From Planoprotostelium fungivorum (taxonomy: Eukaryota; Evosea; Variosea; Cavosteliida; Cavosteliaceae), in assembly GCA_003024175.1 (NCBI GenBank), contig MDYQ01000089.1, positions 1 to 64,000 of the forward strand: a stretch of DNA of 64,000 nucleotides, written 5' to 3'. Of the stretch, positions 32,894 to 44,358 are shown in pieces. Position numbers and translations under genes: made by a program. Every line of letters starts with the position of its first letter. Positions within the stretch are counted from its first letter, which is position 1. Below the pieces are notes generated by a model that made no database searches, was not told the origin of the DNA, and worked only from the letters and a program-made list of their open reading frames with translations.

Positions 32894-35466
32894 CTATTCT
32901 ACAAAGTATGATGATCCTTCCTGATATGTGATTCGTCCTGGCATCTTCTTCCTTGATAATCTCGTTTCGTTCTTCTCGTGTTCCTTACAGACCTCCCACT
33001 TCTTGTATCGAATTTTGCTCCATGCTGCAAACGTTTAATTTCAGATCTTACATCATCTCCACTCACGCGTTCTTCCAGTAGATCCTGTTTTGCTCGAGAT
33101 TGACCATCAGCTTGCCGACCTCGGGTAAGAACGACGTCCAGACCTCAAAGATGGGTCCAACGATGAAATCGATGAATCCAATCTGGCACTTGGCCTCAGC
33201 AGGTTTGCCTCTGTCCATGAAGGCGGACACTGGTAGTCCTTGCTTCCGCTCCATGTCTCCCTTGATGCATGTGAGTTCTCCTCCATCATGAAGCACTCAC
33301 CTGCTTGTAGAACTCGCTCAGCACTCTGTGTGCCCATGTGTTGCACATAGCCTGTGGTCTCATCGGGTTCGAAATATCAGCACACTTGATGGCGATCTGT
33401 AACAGCAGCAGCCTGTCCTTCCTGTCCTTTGGATCGAAACCTTGGCCGGCGATCTTAGATTTGAATCGTCCGAGCAGATCAAAGTGCTGGGCCATGTCCG
33501 TAGCCATGACCATCGTTACAATGGTTTCTCTGGCTTCCTTCCTTTGAGCCTCCGTCAGCCCAGAGAAGATGTTGTTGCTGTCTTCGTACAAAACTTTGAA
33601 TGCAGAGGCCACGTGGAAACTCTCGAGTACAGAGCGGTCGTTATATCGCACTGCCAGCTCCGATTGGGTGTTGATCTGGTAGGCGTTGTTCAGACCCGGA
33701 TGCATGTAATCGTGAACGATGGCTGCGATCACAGCGGAGAAGACATCGAGTTCGGTGATGTAAGCCGAGAGTCCACCCTTGACGATGAAGAAGTTGAGTG
33801 CGTGTAGAACGTCTGAGGCATGGATGGCGTTGTGGTAGGGGTTGGTGATATCGTAACCGTCCTCGATGACGGTGAGGAAGTGTTTCAGCCTCGATTCGTT
33901 GATGTTGAACTTTCGGATGAAATCGTGACGATTGAAGAGAGCCAGACCGGTGGCAAAGAGAGGTCTTCCCTCCGTTAGATCCGTCATCTCGAATATGTTG
34001 AACTCCCAGTCTTCGATGCGCTGGAGACCGGCCTCTATGCGTTTCTCGGTTCTGTCGATCGTGAGTCAGGAACGAGTGAGAGCACTCACCCTTCGTCCAC
34101 GAGTGGTAAGAAGCGTGCGATCTTGCCGGTTCGTTTCTCGAGCACGGCGAGCTTATTCTCCGTGTGTTTGTCTTCTTTACCGTCCTCGATGAGATTTTGA
34201 ATGAAGGATGCTACCTCTCCGTCCACTGATTTCTCCTCGAAATTAAGCTCCGGGGCGTACAATTTGTTCGAAGACAGTGTCTTGATGACGAAGAACAGCT
34301 GCTCTCTCGTATCCTCGTCTGCTACCCTTCAGTACCAAGTTTAAACTTCGGTCATACCTGATTCGTTGGCCATATTGCGTAGTACACTGATGACCTTCTG
34401 AATGGGAGCATCCAGATCGATGTCGTCCTTCTCTTGCTTATATTTTGTGATCTCCTTCTTCAGCTCTTCTGTCTCTTGCTCCAGTGTTTGGATCTTGTGG
34501 CTGCGGTCCAGTAACGTGTTGGCGTACAACTTGACGAATTGTTCTAAAAATAGAAACCCGATACCCAGTATGGCCAGTGAGCAGACGAAGGTGAGTTCCT
34601 GCTGCCAGTTGATTGGAGGGTCCAGAATTCTTCCCAATTTGAAATCCAAGCCCGTGGCGTCTCTGTACCAGACCATCATAACGCAGACAGCGGCCACGTA
34701 GATGAATAGGAAGGACAAGATGTAGATCATCAAGTGGATTTGCAGGGACATAAGACCTGATTGGAGGTAGATGATCATGACGTAGCTGAAGAATAGCACC
34801 GTGACGAGAATATCTGTCTGGGAGTGAAGGAAGACGTCAGTCATTCGATCTCAGATCAGATGAGGATACGAGCTTCTCTCGATAGAAAGACGAGAATTGC
34901 AAAGGGAATGAGAGTCGCGTAGAAAGGTAAGACGGCCTCCCAGACATCTCCTAAGAGAGAAGCCAGTCGGCATGCTTCTGTAATGACATAGAAGATCATG
35001 AAATCTGGTCCGGTCAGAGCTAGAGAAGACGGGAGACTCACAAGGTACGAATGTGATGAGACGAATGTTGGGTGCCCACTGTAAGAGCTCTGCAGATGCG
35101 ATGATGAGGGTGAGAATACAATACATACCAGCGCTCTGCACGGGATTAGCTTCCTCCGACCGATGTCTGACATGGTGTGCATTAAAATATTTTGTCTGCT
35201 CTTACCTGAATTAAAACTGGTCCCTTCAAGGTTCCCGCCGATTGCATAGCATACAGAGAAGATGGTGCCGTGGTCGGTCGGCTGATCTCCATCACGCTTA
35301 ATCTCCCACACATCACTCACCTCCCCGAACTCTTTGGTGTGAAATCATTCATGTTACTCGTGCGTGAGTTCAACCGTCTCATGGATCTCCTCTTCGGTAG
35401 CTTCAATTCGAGTGCTATCTCTCCCTTCGTCCCATCGTCTATCGTCTGGGGGTGATCGTCTCCCAT
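32894..35466 (-). CDS. Membrane-bound class I cyclic nucleotide phosphodiesterase
   Basis: The start at 35466 (MGDDHPQTIDDGTKGEIALE) gives a soluble leader of about 75 residues. Six hydrophobic spans follow, including GMYCILTLIIASAELLQWA, YFMIFYVITEACRLASLL, PFYATLIPFAILVFLS, VTVLFFSYVMIIYLQSGLM, IHLMIYILSFLFIYVAAVCV and LTFVCSLAILGIGFLFLEQF. A coiled coil (QTLEQETEELKKEITKYKQE) links to a complete PDEase I domain with HNAIHASDVLHALNFF, VHDYMHPGLNNAYQI and KCADISNPMRP; the metal-binding His and Asp residues are present. The enzyme should hydrolyse cAMP and/or cGMP at a membrane. The last exon (KIRYKKWEVCKEHEKNETR) depends on a GAG acceptor near 33012; otherwise the protein stops at 33063. The upstream exons rest on splice inference. 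Confidence 0.85.
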
Positions 35467-35781
35467 CTCTTCAGAAGATGAACTGTCCTCTGTGACGATA
35501 GACTATTTTCCTCCAAGTGGCCGAGCAGAGTTATTAATAGAGCGCGGAGAATATTACGGGTTCCGTTATCAGTACTTTGGGTCCGCAGCTATAACGGCAA
35601 CAATTCAATACGAGCCCAGCGTTTGACGTTCTTATTGTCAATTTAGATCGACACCGAAAACTATCCCCAACAGCGTCGCACGGTCGCATGAGCTACTCAA
35701 CTTTAGACAATACCTCGTTAAAGAATCACTCGTCGGTGCGTCAGATGAAATGTACTGTCAAGACACTTTATCCTAGACCAA
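35467..35781. other. Intergenic region
   Basis: These 315 bp lie between the phosphodiesterase start and the CSN6 stop, both on the minus strand. They should contain the phosphodiesterase promoter and the CSN6 3' UTR. A short plus-strand frame from an ATG near 35690 has no support. No RNA gene was seen. Confidence 0.5.
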
Positions 35782-37002
35782 CTAATAGAGTGGGTTGCCC
35801 TTCCTCTTCTGCTTCTCATATACAACGTTGAACTTGTCTATCATCTCGTTCATGCCGTTCGTTCCCTTCGTGATGGAGGCCAGGTAAGTGATGAGGAGAG
35901 AATCGTTGAATTCCTACACTTCATTCAGCCTAAAGAACGAATCTTCTTAGACATTGCGATGATCACGTCACATCGATCGGTGACCATGATGATGATCCCA
36001 TGATGGAGATCGTGACATGTCGTACGAAAGAGAGGAGTGTAGACTCACCACGATGAAATCGTTCTTCAGCTCGTCTGAATGAAGAGCGGGGAGTTGATTG
36101 CAGAGGCTGCCCAACTGCCTGAGAAGTCCAGGGTCGGCGGCAATCTTTCCACTCTTCACAGCTTCTAAGAAGCTCTTGAGAATGCGAAGTCGTGTTGCCA
36201 ACATTCCGATCGAGTTGTGAATGCCGGTCAAGTGTGTGGAGACTGATGATGGGTGAGAAGAGGTTGCATGAGAGTGGCGTCTCACTCTGAGAGGTGTTTG
36301 AATCGCCCGATGGAGTGATCCTGGCGATGTGATCGACGGAGATTCTCTCGGCCTCTCCGGATTCGATCTGGTAAGGAACTTTGGAGAAGAACATGGTGGG
36401 TTGATCCGAGATGATTCGGATCTCTGACTCCATGATGGAGATGGGAATGTCTTTCGTCTCCGGCCTCGAGGCGGCGACTGTGTCTAAGAGGAGATAGAGA
36501 GGAGATTCGTTGATCTCGGAGAGCTGTGATGAGATTGATATCAAAGTGATGTGAACATTGTATAGAGATCACCTGCTTCTGAGTGGTTAAATCGTCCTGA
36601 GTTACACCCGATCCAGTGGAATACCATCCCAGAAAATCGTATGTTGCAAAGACCTTCTTAACTGAACGATCATAGTGTCAGTCACAAGCGTAGAACGGTG
36701 TTCTCTACAAATGGAGAAGACATCTCACATTGTTCGGATTTCATCATGAGGTATTCGAGGTCGATGTTGACGAGACTACCCTCCTCTTTGTATGCAAGTT
36801 CATACGAGTTGAATATTTCCACTGTACGTCCGTTTTGTATGCCTACGATAGCTCCCACAACTCTGGGGTTCTTGACGTTGTTCTGGACCTTGGCTCTCGT
36901 CCAATGATCTGAAATGTTAATGATGACCAGAGGGTGGAGCTTGATCTCCAATGTGGAGCTCTTCTCTACGAGAATGTTGTTCTTTGTCTCTACGTCCATC
37001 AT
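35782..37002 (-). CDS. CSN6: COP9 signalosome subunit 6
   Basis: From ATG 37002 (MMDVETKNNILVEKSSTLE) the MPN domain follows: IKLHPLVIINISDHWTRAKV, then VVGAIVGIQNGRTVEIFNSY. It lacks the JAMM metalloprotease signature, as CSN6 does. The rest matches CSN6 closely: SPLYLLLDTVAASRPETKDI, SIMESEIRIISDQPTMFFSK, ESGEAERISVDHIARITPSG, LLRQLGSLCNQLPALHSDEL and TKGTNGMNEMIDKFNVVYEK, ending KGNPLY at 35782. CSN6 is the inactive MPN partner of CSN5 in the signalosome, which removes NEDD8 from cullins. It is divergent from VPS28, with 107 bp between the two starts. Confidence 0.93.
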
Positions 37003-37109
37003 CGTCACGTCGAATGGCGAAAAAATGTGTGTTATTGAGAGAAATGGTGGTTTACAACGCTATCCTCCTCTTCTTTGAAAGAACGAACAGACACGCACGT
37101 ATAGACAAG

Positions 37110-37929
37110 ATGCAAGGGCCGCAGGTAGTCAAGTTGGCCGATAACAACAGAGAAAGAGAGAAGTACGATAACATCGCCGATCTCTATTCTATCATCAAAA
37201 CGGTAGAGGCATTAGAGAAGGCATACGTGCGAGACGCAGTGTCATTCGAAGAGTGTGTTCTATAATACGTCAACATCTGATGGTCGACAGTTACAAGAGA
37301 CAATGCTCGCGACTCATCACACAGTTCAAGACGGCGCAGAACGTGACGAGGGAACATATCACAGACATTTGGAAATTTGCCGCTGAATACAAAGTGAGTA
37401 CGTCCACTTCTATAATCTGTAACATGTAAACCACAGATCGACAACTGTAAGGCTGGTCTTCACCGGTTGTTGGTGGAGCCAGTGATCGTAGCACCCACAC
37501 AAGGCCCAGAGCCGCACATCATCGCGGAGATCGTCCAGTATTTCATCACGACGATGGATTCTCTCAAATTGAACATGGTCGCCGTAGATCAGCTCCACCC
37601 CCTCTTAGACTCACTCTTCTCACACCTCTCTATGATATCAACTCTTCCACCTGATTGGGAGGGAAAAGTGAAACTCAAGCAGTGGTGAGATTCTTTAACG
37701 TTACCACCATTGTAGCCTAAGATGAGAGATGATGCATCGTCTCTAATGGAACGAACAGGATCATCCTGTTAAATCGAATGAAGGCAAGTGATGAACTGGA
37801 CCAAGAACAAGCCAGACAACTACTCTTCGATCTCGAGAGTGCGTACAATGCGTGAGTCCACACGACGTCTGTCATTCGATCATCTCACCAGTACTTAGAT
37901 TCCACAAGTCTTTATCCTTGAAAAAATAA
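37110..37929 (+). CDS. VPS28: VPS28, ESCRT-I subunit
   Basis: The start at 37110 gives MQGPQVVKLADNNREREKYD, followed by IADLYSIIKTVEALEKAYVR, the VPS28 N-terminal core. The C-terminal four-helix domain reads VQYFITTMDSLKLNMVAVDQ, then LPPDWEGKVKLKQW and, after an intron, ILLNRMKASDELDQEQARQL then LFDLESAYNAFHKSLSLKK. Five exons are joined by short GT-AG introns. VPS28 joins VPS23, VPS37 and an MVB12-type subunit in ESCRT-I and links it to ESCRT-II for sorting ubiquitinated cargo into multivesicular bodies. Length (about 215 residues) and all conserved blocks are normal. Confidence 0.95.
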
Positions 37930-38005
37930 ACAAAGGGATTGTGATAGCAACAACATTTATTCTTCTGTCTTCTGTTTCTTTGTCTTGACTGCAAATCGCA
38001 TTCAA

Positions 38006-38341
38006 TTAATGTTTGCGTGATACGATATCGATCTCACCCTCCTCTTCATCGTCCGATGAGCTGGAGTCACTATCGCTGCTACTGTCCTCCCCCTCTGAGT
38101 CTGATGAAGATTCTGCCTCTTCTTCCTCGTCGTCTGAACCCGCCCTTCCGGCTGCCTCTCTCGCCCTACGAATGACCTCTTCGATCGGAAGGTCTGCCTC
38201 TGCCGCTAAAGTGTCCGTCTCATCTTTTCCAATCGGACCGAGATCGGCGGGATCGTCCTTCTCCTCGTCTGAGATGGAGTCTTCCTGATCTTCCTCTTCA
38301 CTATCTACATATGATTCCTCTAAAATCTTCTCCTCAGACAT
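38006..38341 (-). CDS. Small acidic protein of unknown function
   Basis: The frame from ATG 38341 (MSEEKILEESYVDSEEEDQE) encodes 111 residues, about half Asp, Glu and Ser. A short amphipathic middle, ADLPIEEVIRRAREAAGRAG, separates two acidic blocks, and the protein ends EGEIDIVSRKH. The intron-free frame also extends upstream of this ATG, but that part (Arg-rich, less biased) overlaps the probable promoter. Composition suggests a histone- or nucleic-acid-associated acidic factor. No family is recognised, so the function is open. Confidence 0.6.
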   Translation of the reverse strand: MSEEKILEESYVDSEEEDQEDSISDEEKDDPADLGPIGKDETDTLAAEADLPIEEVIRRAREAAGRAGSDDEEEEAESSSDSEGEDSSSDSDSSSSDDEEEGEIDIVSRKH

Positions 38342-38618
38342 GGTGCTGCCTCCTTTGTTGTTGATCGAGTTTTGATTTCCCGCCTTTTTATTCCGTTTGT
38401 GCCGGAAAATAACGGTCCCCCTTTCGCGAAGACGATCCGTCCTCCTTTCGGGCATTGAGGGCCTTCGTCTCTCCCCACCAGTTGTACCTGTCTTCACTCA
38501 GAGATGGTGACGATGGTGATGCTACGACAGACCTGACACGGTAGTATCGAGTGTGTATCATCGGACCATTGTGTGAACCGACGGCAAGGTGGGAGAGGAG
38601 AGAGTCAAAGTTTGCGTC

Positions 38619-38909
38619 ATGAGAGTCGCTCAGTTTCTGTATCCAGTGATTTCGCTGCAGCAGAGGGCACCTCCTCCGTCCCGCATTCATCAGCTCATCT
38701 CCTGGACATTATCCATCCAACGACCTGTCCAATCGACGTCTAAAGGAAATGGTCTCATCAGGTTTCCGCGTACCTCGAGATGATCTACAACGGGATCGTC
38801 GTGGCTTTAGTCATTCTCCTTGGTTACTTTCCGTCAGCAACCGGATATTCTGTGGCTATTGAAGAGAGATGTGAAGACGTATGATACTTTGGTAGAGTCC
38901 AAATATTGA
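38619..38909 (+). CDS. Possible small protein gene, unresolved splicing
   Basis: An ATG at 38619 opens MRVAQFLYPVISLQQRAPPP followed by SRIHQ. A convincing protein end, QPDILWLLKRDVKTYDTLVE then SKY and stop, lies at 38847-38909. The middle can be read as LLDIIHPTTCPID and SAYLEMIYNGI if short introns ending TCATCAG or CGTCAG are removed. The exact joins cannot be fixed. No family was recognised. The reading is supported only by amino-acid texture and splice signals. Confidence 0.35.
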
Positions 38910-39014
38910 GTCATGTCCTTCGAAGAGCACGTATGGTGGAAGGTTGCGTGACAGACACTACGTCCGAGCTGAGCTAGGTTAGAGCATCCTCTTCAGTGGT
39001 CTTTACAAGCAGGT

Positions 39015-39202
39015 TCATCTTCGGTGATGCGAAGGAGTGAGCTCAGCTTGGGTCGGCATGCTACTGATGACCCGCGACTGTGATGACGCGAATCATATTT
39101 CCAATCAAATGTGACAATAGTGAGACCAACCGCGATTACCTCGTCTGATGGATCGTCTTCGTCTGAGCCTGGGTATGTTTGTCGGTGAATATCTCCGACC
39201 AT
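39015..39202 (-). CDS. Possible microprotein
   Basis: An ATG at 39202 opens MVGDIHRQTYPGSDEDDPSD. A good GT-AG intron (donor at about 39138, acceptor CACAG at about 39078) leads to SRVISSMPTQAELTPSHHRR and a stop at 39015-39017, about 41 residues in total. The gene would share a 62-bp divergent promoter with the plus-strand kinase at 39265. Evidence is weak: one ATG, one splice pair and acidic composition. Confidence 0.3.
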
Positions 39203-39264
39203 TGTAAACCTGTGTTTTGAGGCGGGAAAAATGAAATTCAAAATATTCCAAAGATCAGCGCATC

Positions 39265-40818
39265 ATGCACAAGCGCACCTACGCTCTCTGTGGAGGTCTG
39301 GCATTCGTGGGGAATGCCAAGACCACACCTCGGATAGAGACATGTAAACGCATAGAGGGAGCACCCATCGTCGAATCAGACGGTCGATTAATGCACCTGA
39401 AACCTCACATCCTAGACACTACGATAGAAAGCGAAGGCCCCATATCATTTTACGAGGAATCTTCTTTGGACATCGCATTGGATACATCTGTGGACGAATC
39501 AGAGGAAGAGATTTCACTGGACACTTCATTCACCGACACAACGTCCGCATTCGAGGATTCTTTTACTGAGGAGGAGATCAAGGACACACCCAATCGCTCC
39601 ATCATCAAACCGAAACTATTTGTCGATGGAAAATCACCATTCAGAACACCCATTAGTCGACCGAAAGCGACACCTTCACCACTCAGTCGACTACTGTCAC
39701 CATTTAAAGGATTGACACCCATCCGAAAGACCACAAAGAACATGCGAAGGACGTCCATCTCAGAATGGACGAAGACACCCTCTAAACTGGGAGTGAACGG
39801 ACAAGATGCCATCTCGGGTGGAAGATACGTCCCCACCATCGACGTTGACATGAAGTCGGGTAAGCATGGATCTGTCTTCTTCGTAGAGACACCCACAAAT
39901 AAGAGTAAATACGCCGTCAAGATGCAAGAGGTGAGTTCATCTCGATGATGGACATCTCTGATTGTTCACCCAGGTCGCGAAGCCAGGAAATCGTGACGAG
40001 AGGGCTTATCGTGAGCTATCTATCTTACAGGAACTCAGCACATTAGACTGCGATGGTTTTGTCGGCATCAACGATTGGTGGAAGGTATGACATCATCGCA
40101 GCCATCTCCACACAACTCACCACCACAGATACGAGACGAGAAACCGGAGAAGAGGAGAGGGAAAGAGAACGGAGACCCTCAACAGATGTACATCGTCATG
40201 CAGAGGGGCGATGCATCATGGAGTGACCTGAAGAACACCTTCACGACCAACCAAATCAGAGATCTCCTCTTTCAACTCCTTTTCTCTCTCGATTTGGCTC
40301 AAGAAAAGTATAAATTCTCACACAATGATCTCCACGCGGGGAACATCCTCATTCGGGTGAGAGATCGAGATGTCGATCCGATCAACTGATGAAGGATACA
40401 ACAGTCTACAGATCGAGTGCAAAAGTATAAGAAGGGGAAAGAAGAATGGAGGACGAATGGACCGACAGCCATCATCTGCGATTTCGGTCTGGGATATCTC
40501 GAGAGAAAGAAACAGACACCAGGGGGAGAGGTGAGACATCTCTCCCTCCACCATCTCCACTCCATCAGCGACATCATGCAGACTCATCTCCTATAGGTCA
40601 CCGAGAGGATCGGACGCCCCCCCGCCCACATGCAAGGAGACGTTGACTCGCTGCGACACATCTTCTGCACCACCAAGCCCGTCGATGCGAAAGACCAGAC
40701 TGCAGAGACGAAGAAACTGATCAAAAGCTTGAGAGAAAAGCTTGGTTCAGAGTTACCTCCACCACCGGGAGAGCTGCTGAAGCATCCCTACTTTGAACCT
40801 CTGAAGGTTAAGAAATGA
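39265..40818 (+). CDS. Divergent protein kinase with HNDLHAGN catalytic loop (haspin-like or virus-like)
   Basis: The start at 39265 gives MHKRTYALCGGLAFVGNAKT and a leader of about 180 residues rich in Ser, Thr and acidic residues, including LSRLLSPFKGLTPIRKTTKN. The kinase region starts at about residue 185 with GKHGSVFFVETP and KYAVKMQE (ATP lysine), then RAYRELSILQELSTLDCDGF. The catalytic loop is SHNDLHAGNILIR and the metal motif is ICDFGLGYLERKK. The usual HRDLKxxN is thus replaced by HNDLHxxN, a pattern seen in haspin (HRDLHWGN) and in several giant-virus and poxvirus kinases. A conventional APE motif is not obvious. The protein ends FEPLKVKK at 40818. Subfamily assignment is uncertain. 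Confidence 0.75.
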
Positions 40819-41294
40819 ATCTGTGCTTGTTAATTTCTCCCTTCCCGTGACATCATGCCTATGTCCAGTCTGACTTGTATTTCCTCGACTGATATCATTC
40901 GATAGAGATTGTGTGTTATAAATACATCGACCGCTTCTGTGGCGAAGGACCAATTCCCTGCAATAAGCATCGATGTTGAAATTTCGATGTCGAGCGGTTG
41001 TCACTCTAGCAGAGAGACATCTATACCGCTCATCTATTGAGTACGTCTCATGATCCCACTCGACATCCTCTATAATCATCTCCTAGTTCATCAGCGAATT
41101 CGCAATAAAGAGGAAGCCGTCGACGTTGCAGCGCTCACGTGACCAATGGAAGGGCTGTTCCGAACACCCACGCCAGCGAAAAGTCGCAGCAATTAAAGAT
41201 TTCTCTTGCAATTTAGCTTCTCGCCAACAACACAAACACCGACTCCAAACGGTCATCGAGAGATAGTCTTTCGATAGAACATAGAGAACTCATC
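40819..41294. other. Intergenic region
   Basis: These 476 bp lie between two plus-strand genes. A TATAAATAC element occurs at about 40918-40926. The right half should be the promoter of the GRAM-VASt gene. No coding or RNA feature was recognised. Confidence 0.45.
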
Positions 41295-44200
41295 ATGTCG
41301 AAAGAAGAAGGATGGGCGACCAAGATAGATCGGCTCGTCAATAATGTGAACGCTACGATAGAGAGGAAGACAGGTGGGTTTCATGGTTGTCTTCAGACGT
41401 TGAATAAGAGGTCGAATCTGAAGTATGCAATAGGGTACTCGGGTAGAGTAGGTGGCTCTCCGCCAGAGACGCACAGGTATATCTTATAACATAATCTGCA
41501 TTTATTTGACCCAACAAATTATTTCAATCGACTGATTTGTAATCAGAATGATGGTCGATAAAAAGCTGAGCTCAAGCAACGTCATGGAGGATTTAACAGA
41601 AACATCCACACCCCTCCCCGTCCAACCATTGTCGATGTCTCAGGTAAATGAACCCTGTCATCCGCTGTCGCCAACACCTCTGTACAGATATACCCTTCTT
41701 CTGCGTCCTCTGTATCGCCCATCGACGTTCCACACTTATCCTCCGCCGAGACCCCAAAGAGCTCACCTTCATCCAATCACACATCTACATCGGCCACACC
41801 AACCAAAGCGAATACAGTAGACCCGGACAAAATCACCGACTTCAAATTACTTTTCAACCTCCCAGGCGAAAATCTCATCAGTGGTGAGTCATATCACCTT
41901 GTCATTTAGAAGAGAACGAGAGCTGATCTTTCGCAGATGTCATGTGCGCGCTGATGGAGAGAATATTACTCCACGGTAGAATGTACATCTCCGAGAACTA
42001 CGTCTGTTTCCACTCTTCCATCAGCTCCAAGTCGAACGTGAGTCACCGATCTACTTGTTGACGCTGAATCCTCCCTAGAAGATCATTCCATTCGCAGACA
42101 TCATCGACATGCAGAAGAAGTACACCGCCATCCTATTTCCCAACGGTATAGAAATCCGTACGGCAGAGAAAGCCTACAACTTTTCATCCTTCTTGACCCG
42201 AGACGAGACCTTCACCTTCCTCTACAACGCCTGGAAAAGTCATTGGAGGTAAGTCCGTCATCATCATCATCCCACGGCTGAACTTGAAGCAGTAAAAATC
42301 CACAACTGAAGGCCAAATTCGAAGCCATGGAGAGAGAGAGAGAAATGGAAAAGTGTGAGGCCCTTCCCAACGGAACCGTGGAGCTGTCCGACCTCGATCA
42401 CAGTCCTCAGGTGAGATATTCCGATTTTCCGTCCGACCAACTCTCGCAGGACCTGAACATGTCTACCGCGTCTCGCTCCGGTCACTTTGAAATGGAAGTG
42501 AAAGATGTGAGAACATTCGAACAAAAGTCATCGTCATTCACACTGATGGTAGAAGGACTATTCGAACACGACAGAGGAGATCGATTTAGAGGAAAAGAAG
42601 AGGAGGAGTGTCTCCGTCTCCACGGGTGCCGAATTATCCCGCAACGTGAGCTCGTGATCTCGTGGTCATCGGCTGAATCGTCGTAGAACAAGGCTAAATC
42701 GGTCAAAATGAACCCCATCGTCAGCCCGAAATTAGCCAGACCCGTCACTCATCACGCCGGAGTCCCAGCACAGAAGCCCGCGACGACACAGCCCGACAGC
42801 GCACCCGTCGTGGAGAAGAAGGAAGCCCCCTTGAACGCCTCACAAGAGAAGATTCTCATGCCACCCGTCTCCTCCTGCACTCACAGCTTCCGCGGCGAGT
42901 TCACAGACGCCGAATTTTTTATCAAGACGAAGGTGAACGAACGTAAGACGCTCATATCTCACTGCCTCCACAGATCAACGTCCCCACCGTGGAGAAATTC
43001 TACAAGGCATTCGTATCTGGCGATTGGGTGCTCGAAGTGCAGCAGGCTCAAGGCCTCATCGGTGAGCTGACATGCGTCATCATCATCACCGACCGATGTC
43101 TAAGAGAACGTCCTCGCCCCTTGGACTCTCAACTCTGCCGGCTGCTGTCTCGAACGTGATCTCAACTTTGTCACTCCTCTCAACAACCGTATCGGCCCGA
43201 AATCAACGCGAGTGACTTCGAGCCACCGCTGCCACATGCGAGCGGCCAACGTCTTAGCTTGGGAGCAGCTCGTCGTCAGTCACGATGTCCCCTACGGTGA
43301 CTCCTTTCACATCCGAACCCTCATCTTGGCCACCGGCACATCAGAGGGCGTCATCATCCAGATCGGTTCCATCTTAAAGTGGACAAAGTCCGTGTGGGGA
43401 ATGAAAGGTGACAGAGACTTGTCCTCTATCGAAGCTGATGCCTCCAGGCATCATCGAAAAGTTTGCACAAGAGAACAATCGAAACTTTGCCAACAAGATG
43501 GTCATGCTGATGGACCAGAAGATCAGCGCCGGGGGGGTGCCTCAGACGCCTCTCATCACAGAAGCTTCTTCTACTTCGACTGCGGTGCCCGCCGTCACTC
43601 GACCCAGAAACGGATCGAACGTGAGCGCACCCATGCCATTGTTGGCCAACATCGTGAGTGATGACGTCACGATTCGTAGTGATGACGTCATCAGCCGGCT
43701 TCTCCCAGGATCACCACGGTACAGGCCGTACCGCTGTCTCAAATGAATGCGACCGTGTCGCACGGTGGTGACACCTTCGTGGATCGAACCAGTCGGCTGC
43801 GTATATTGGGGGTGTGCTGCGTACTGTACGCACTCACCATCCTGCCCCTCTGGTCATCCTCTCGTTCTGCAGAACGAAGGGCTGCTGCCGCCGAAAAGTG
43901 AGGGTAATGGTTTCGCATTGGATTGAAACCTATCAGGGTGGCCGGGACAGTGGGGGACAAGTTGAACTTGCTGGAAAACTTCCTGGCGTTAGACCCGGCG
44001 CGTGGAGAGGAGTTCAACGCGTTCAAGAGAGACCACAAGCTCAACCGACAAGTGGCGAGCCAGATCAAGACGTTGGAAGATGAGCTGCGTCAGATGACCG
44101 AGAGGGTGAGATGAGATGGTGTCGTCATCGGGCTGAGAATTGTAGTTGGGTCAGATGAGCGGTCATTACGTGGCCGACACGTTGCATGAGGCGGCAGATG

Positions 44201-44358
44201 GAGGTTCCATCCTCTATAACGGAGACTGGCTCTTTTGGATCGTTGGTCTGGGTCTCTTATCCTTTGCCATCTTTTGTTTCGTGAAGAATAAGGACAGAGT
44301 CTCGGCTTACATCTCGGCGTCACCGGCACCGGCATCAGATCACATGAAGGCAGACTGA
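41295..44358 (+). CDS. GRAM and VASt domain membrane protein (Lam/GRAMD1/Aster-type sterol transfer protein)
   Basis: Starting MSKEEGWATKIDRLVNNVNA at 41295, a Ser/Thr/Pro-rich leader precedes the GRAM domain: FKLLFNLPGENLISDVMCAL, HGRMYISENYVCFHSSISSK and TAILFPNGIEIRTAEKAYNF. After an acidic linker comes the VASt domain, with PPVSSCTHSFRGEFTDAEFF, PTVEKFYKAFVSGDWVLEVQ and VLAPWTLNSAGCCLERDLNF. A hydrophobic segment (LRILGVCCVLYALTILPLW), a coiled-coil stretch and a final span (WLFWIVGLGLLSFAIFCFVK) follow, before the end at 44358. This is the layout of ER-anchored sterol transporters at membrane contact sites. There are about fifteen exons. The intron near 43654-43709 contains two TGACGTCA palindromes. 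Confidence 0.85.

Noticed and set aside
35270-35455. Plus-strand 61-codon frame near 35.3 kb
   Set aside because: It is opposite the first exons of the phosphodiesterase gene and shows no motif.
38388-38690. Minus-strand 100-codon frame
   Set aside because: It overlaps the promoter side of the small acidic gene and the possible plus-strand gene. Its composition is random and it lacks splice continuity.
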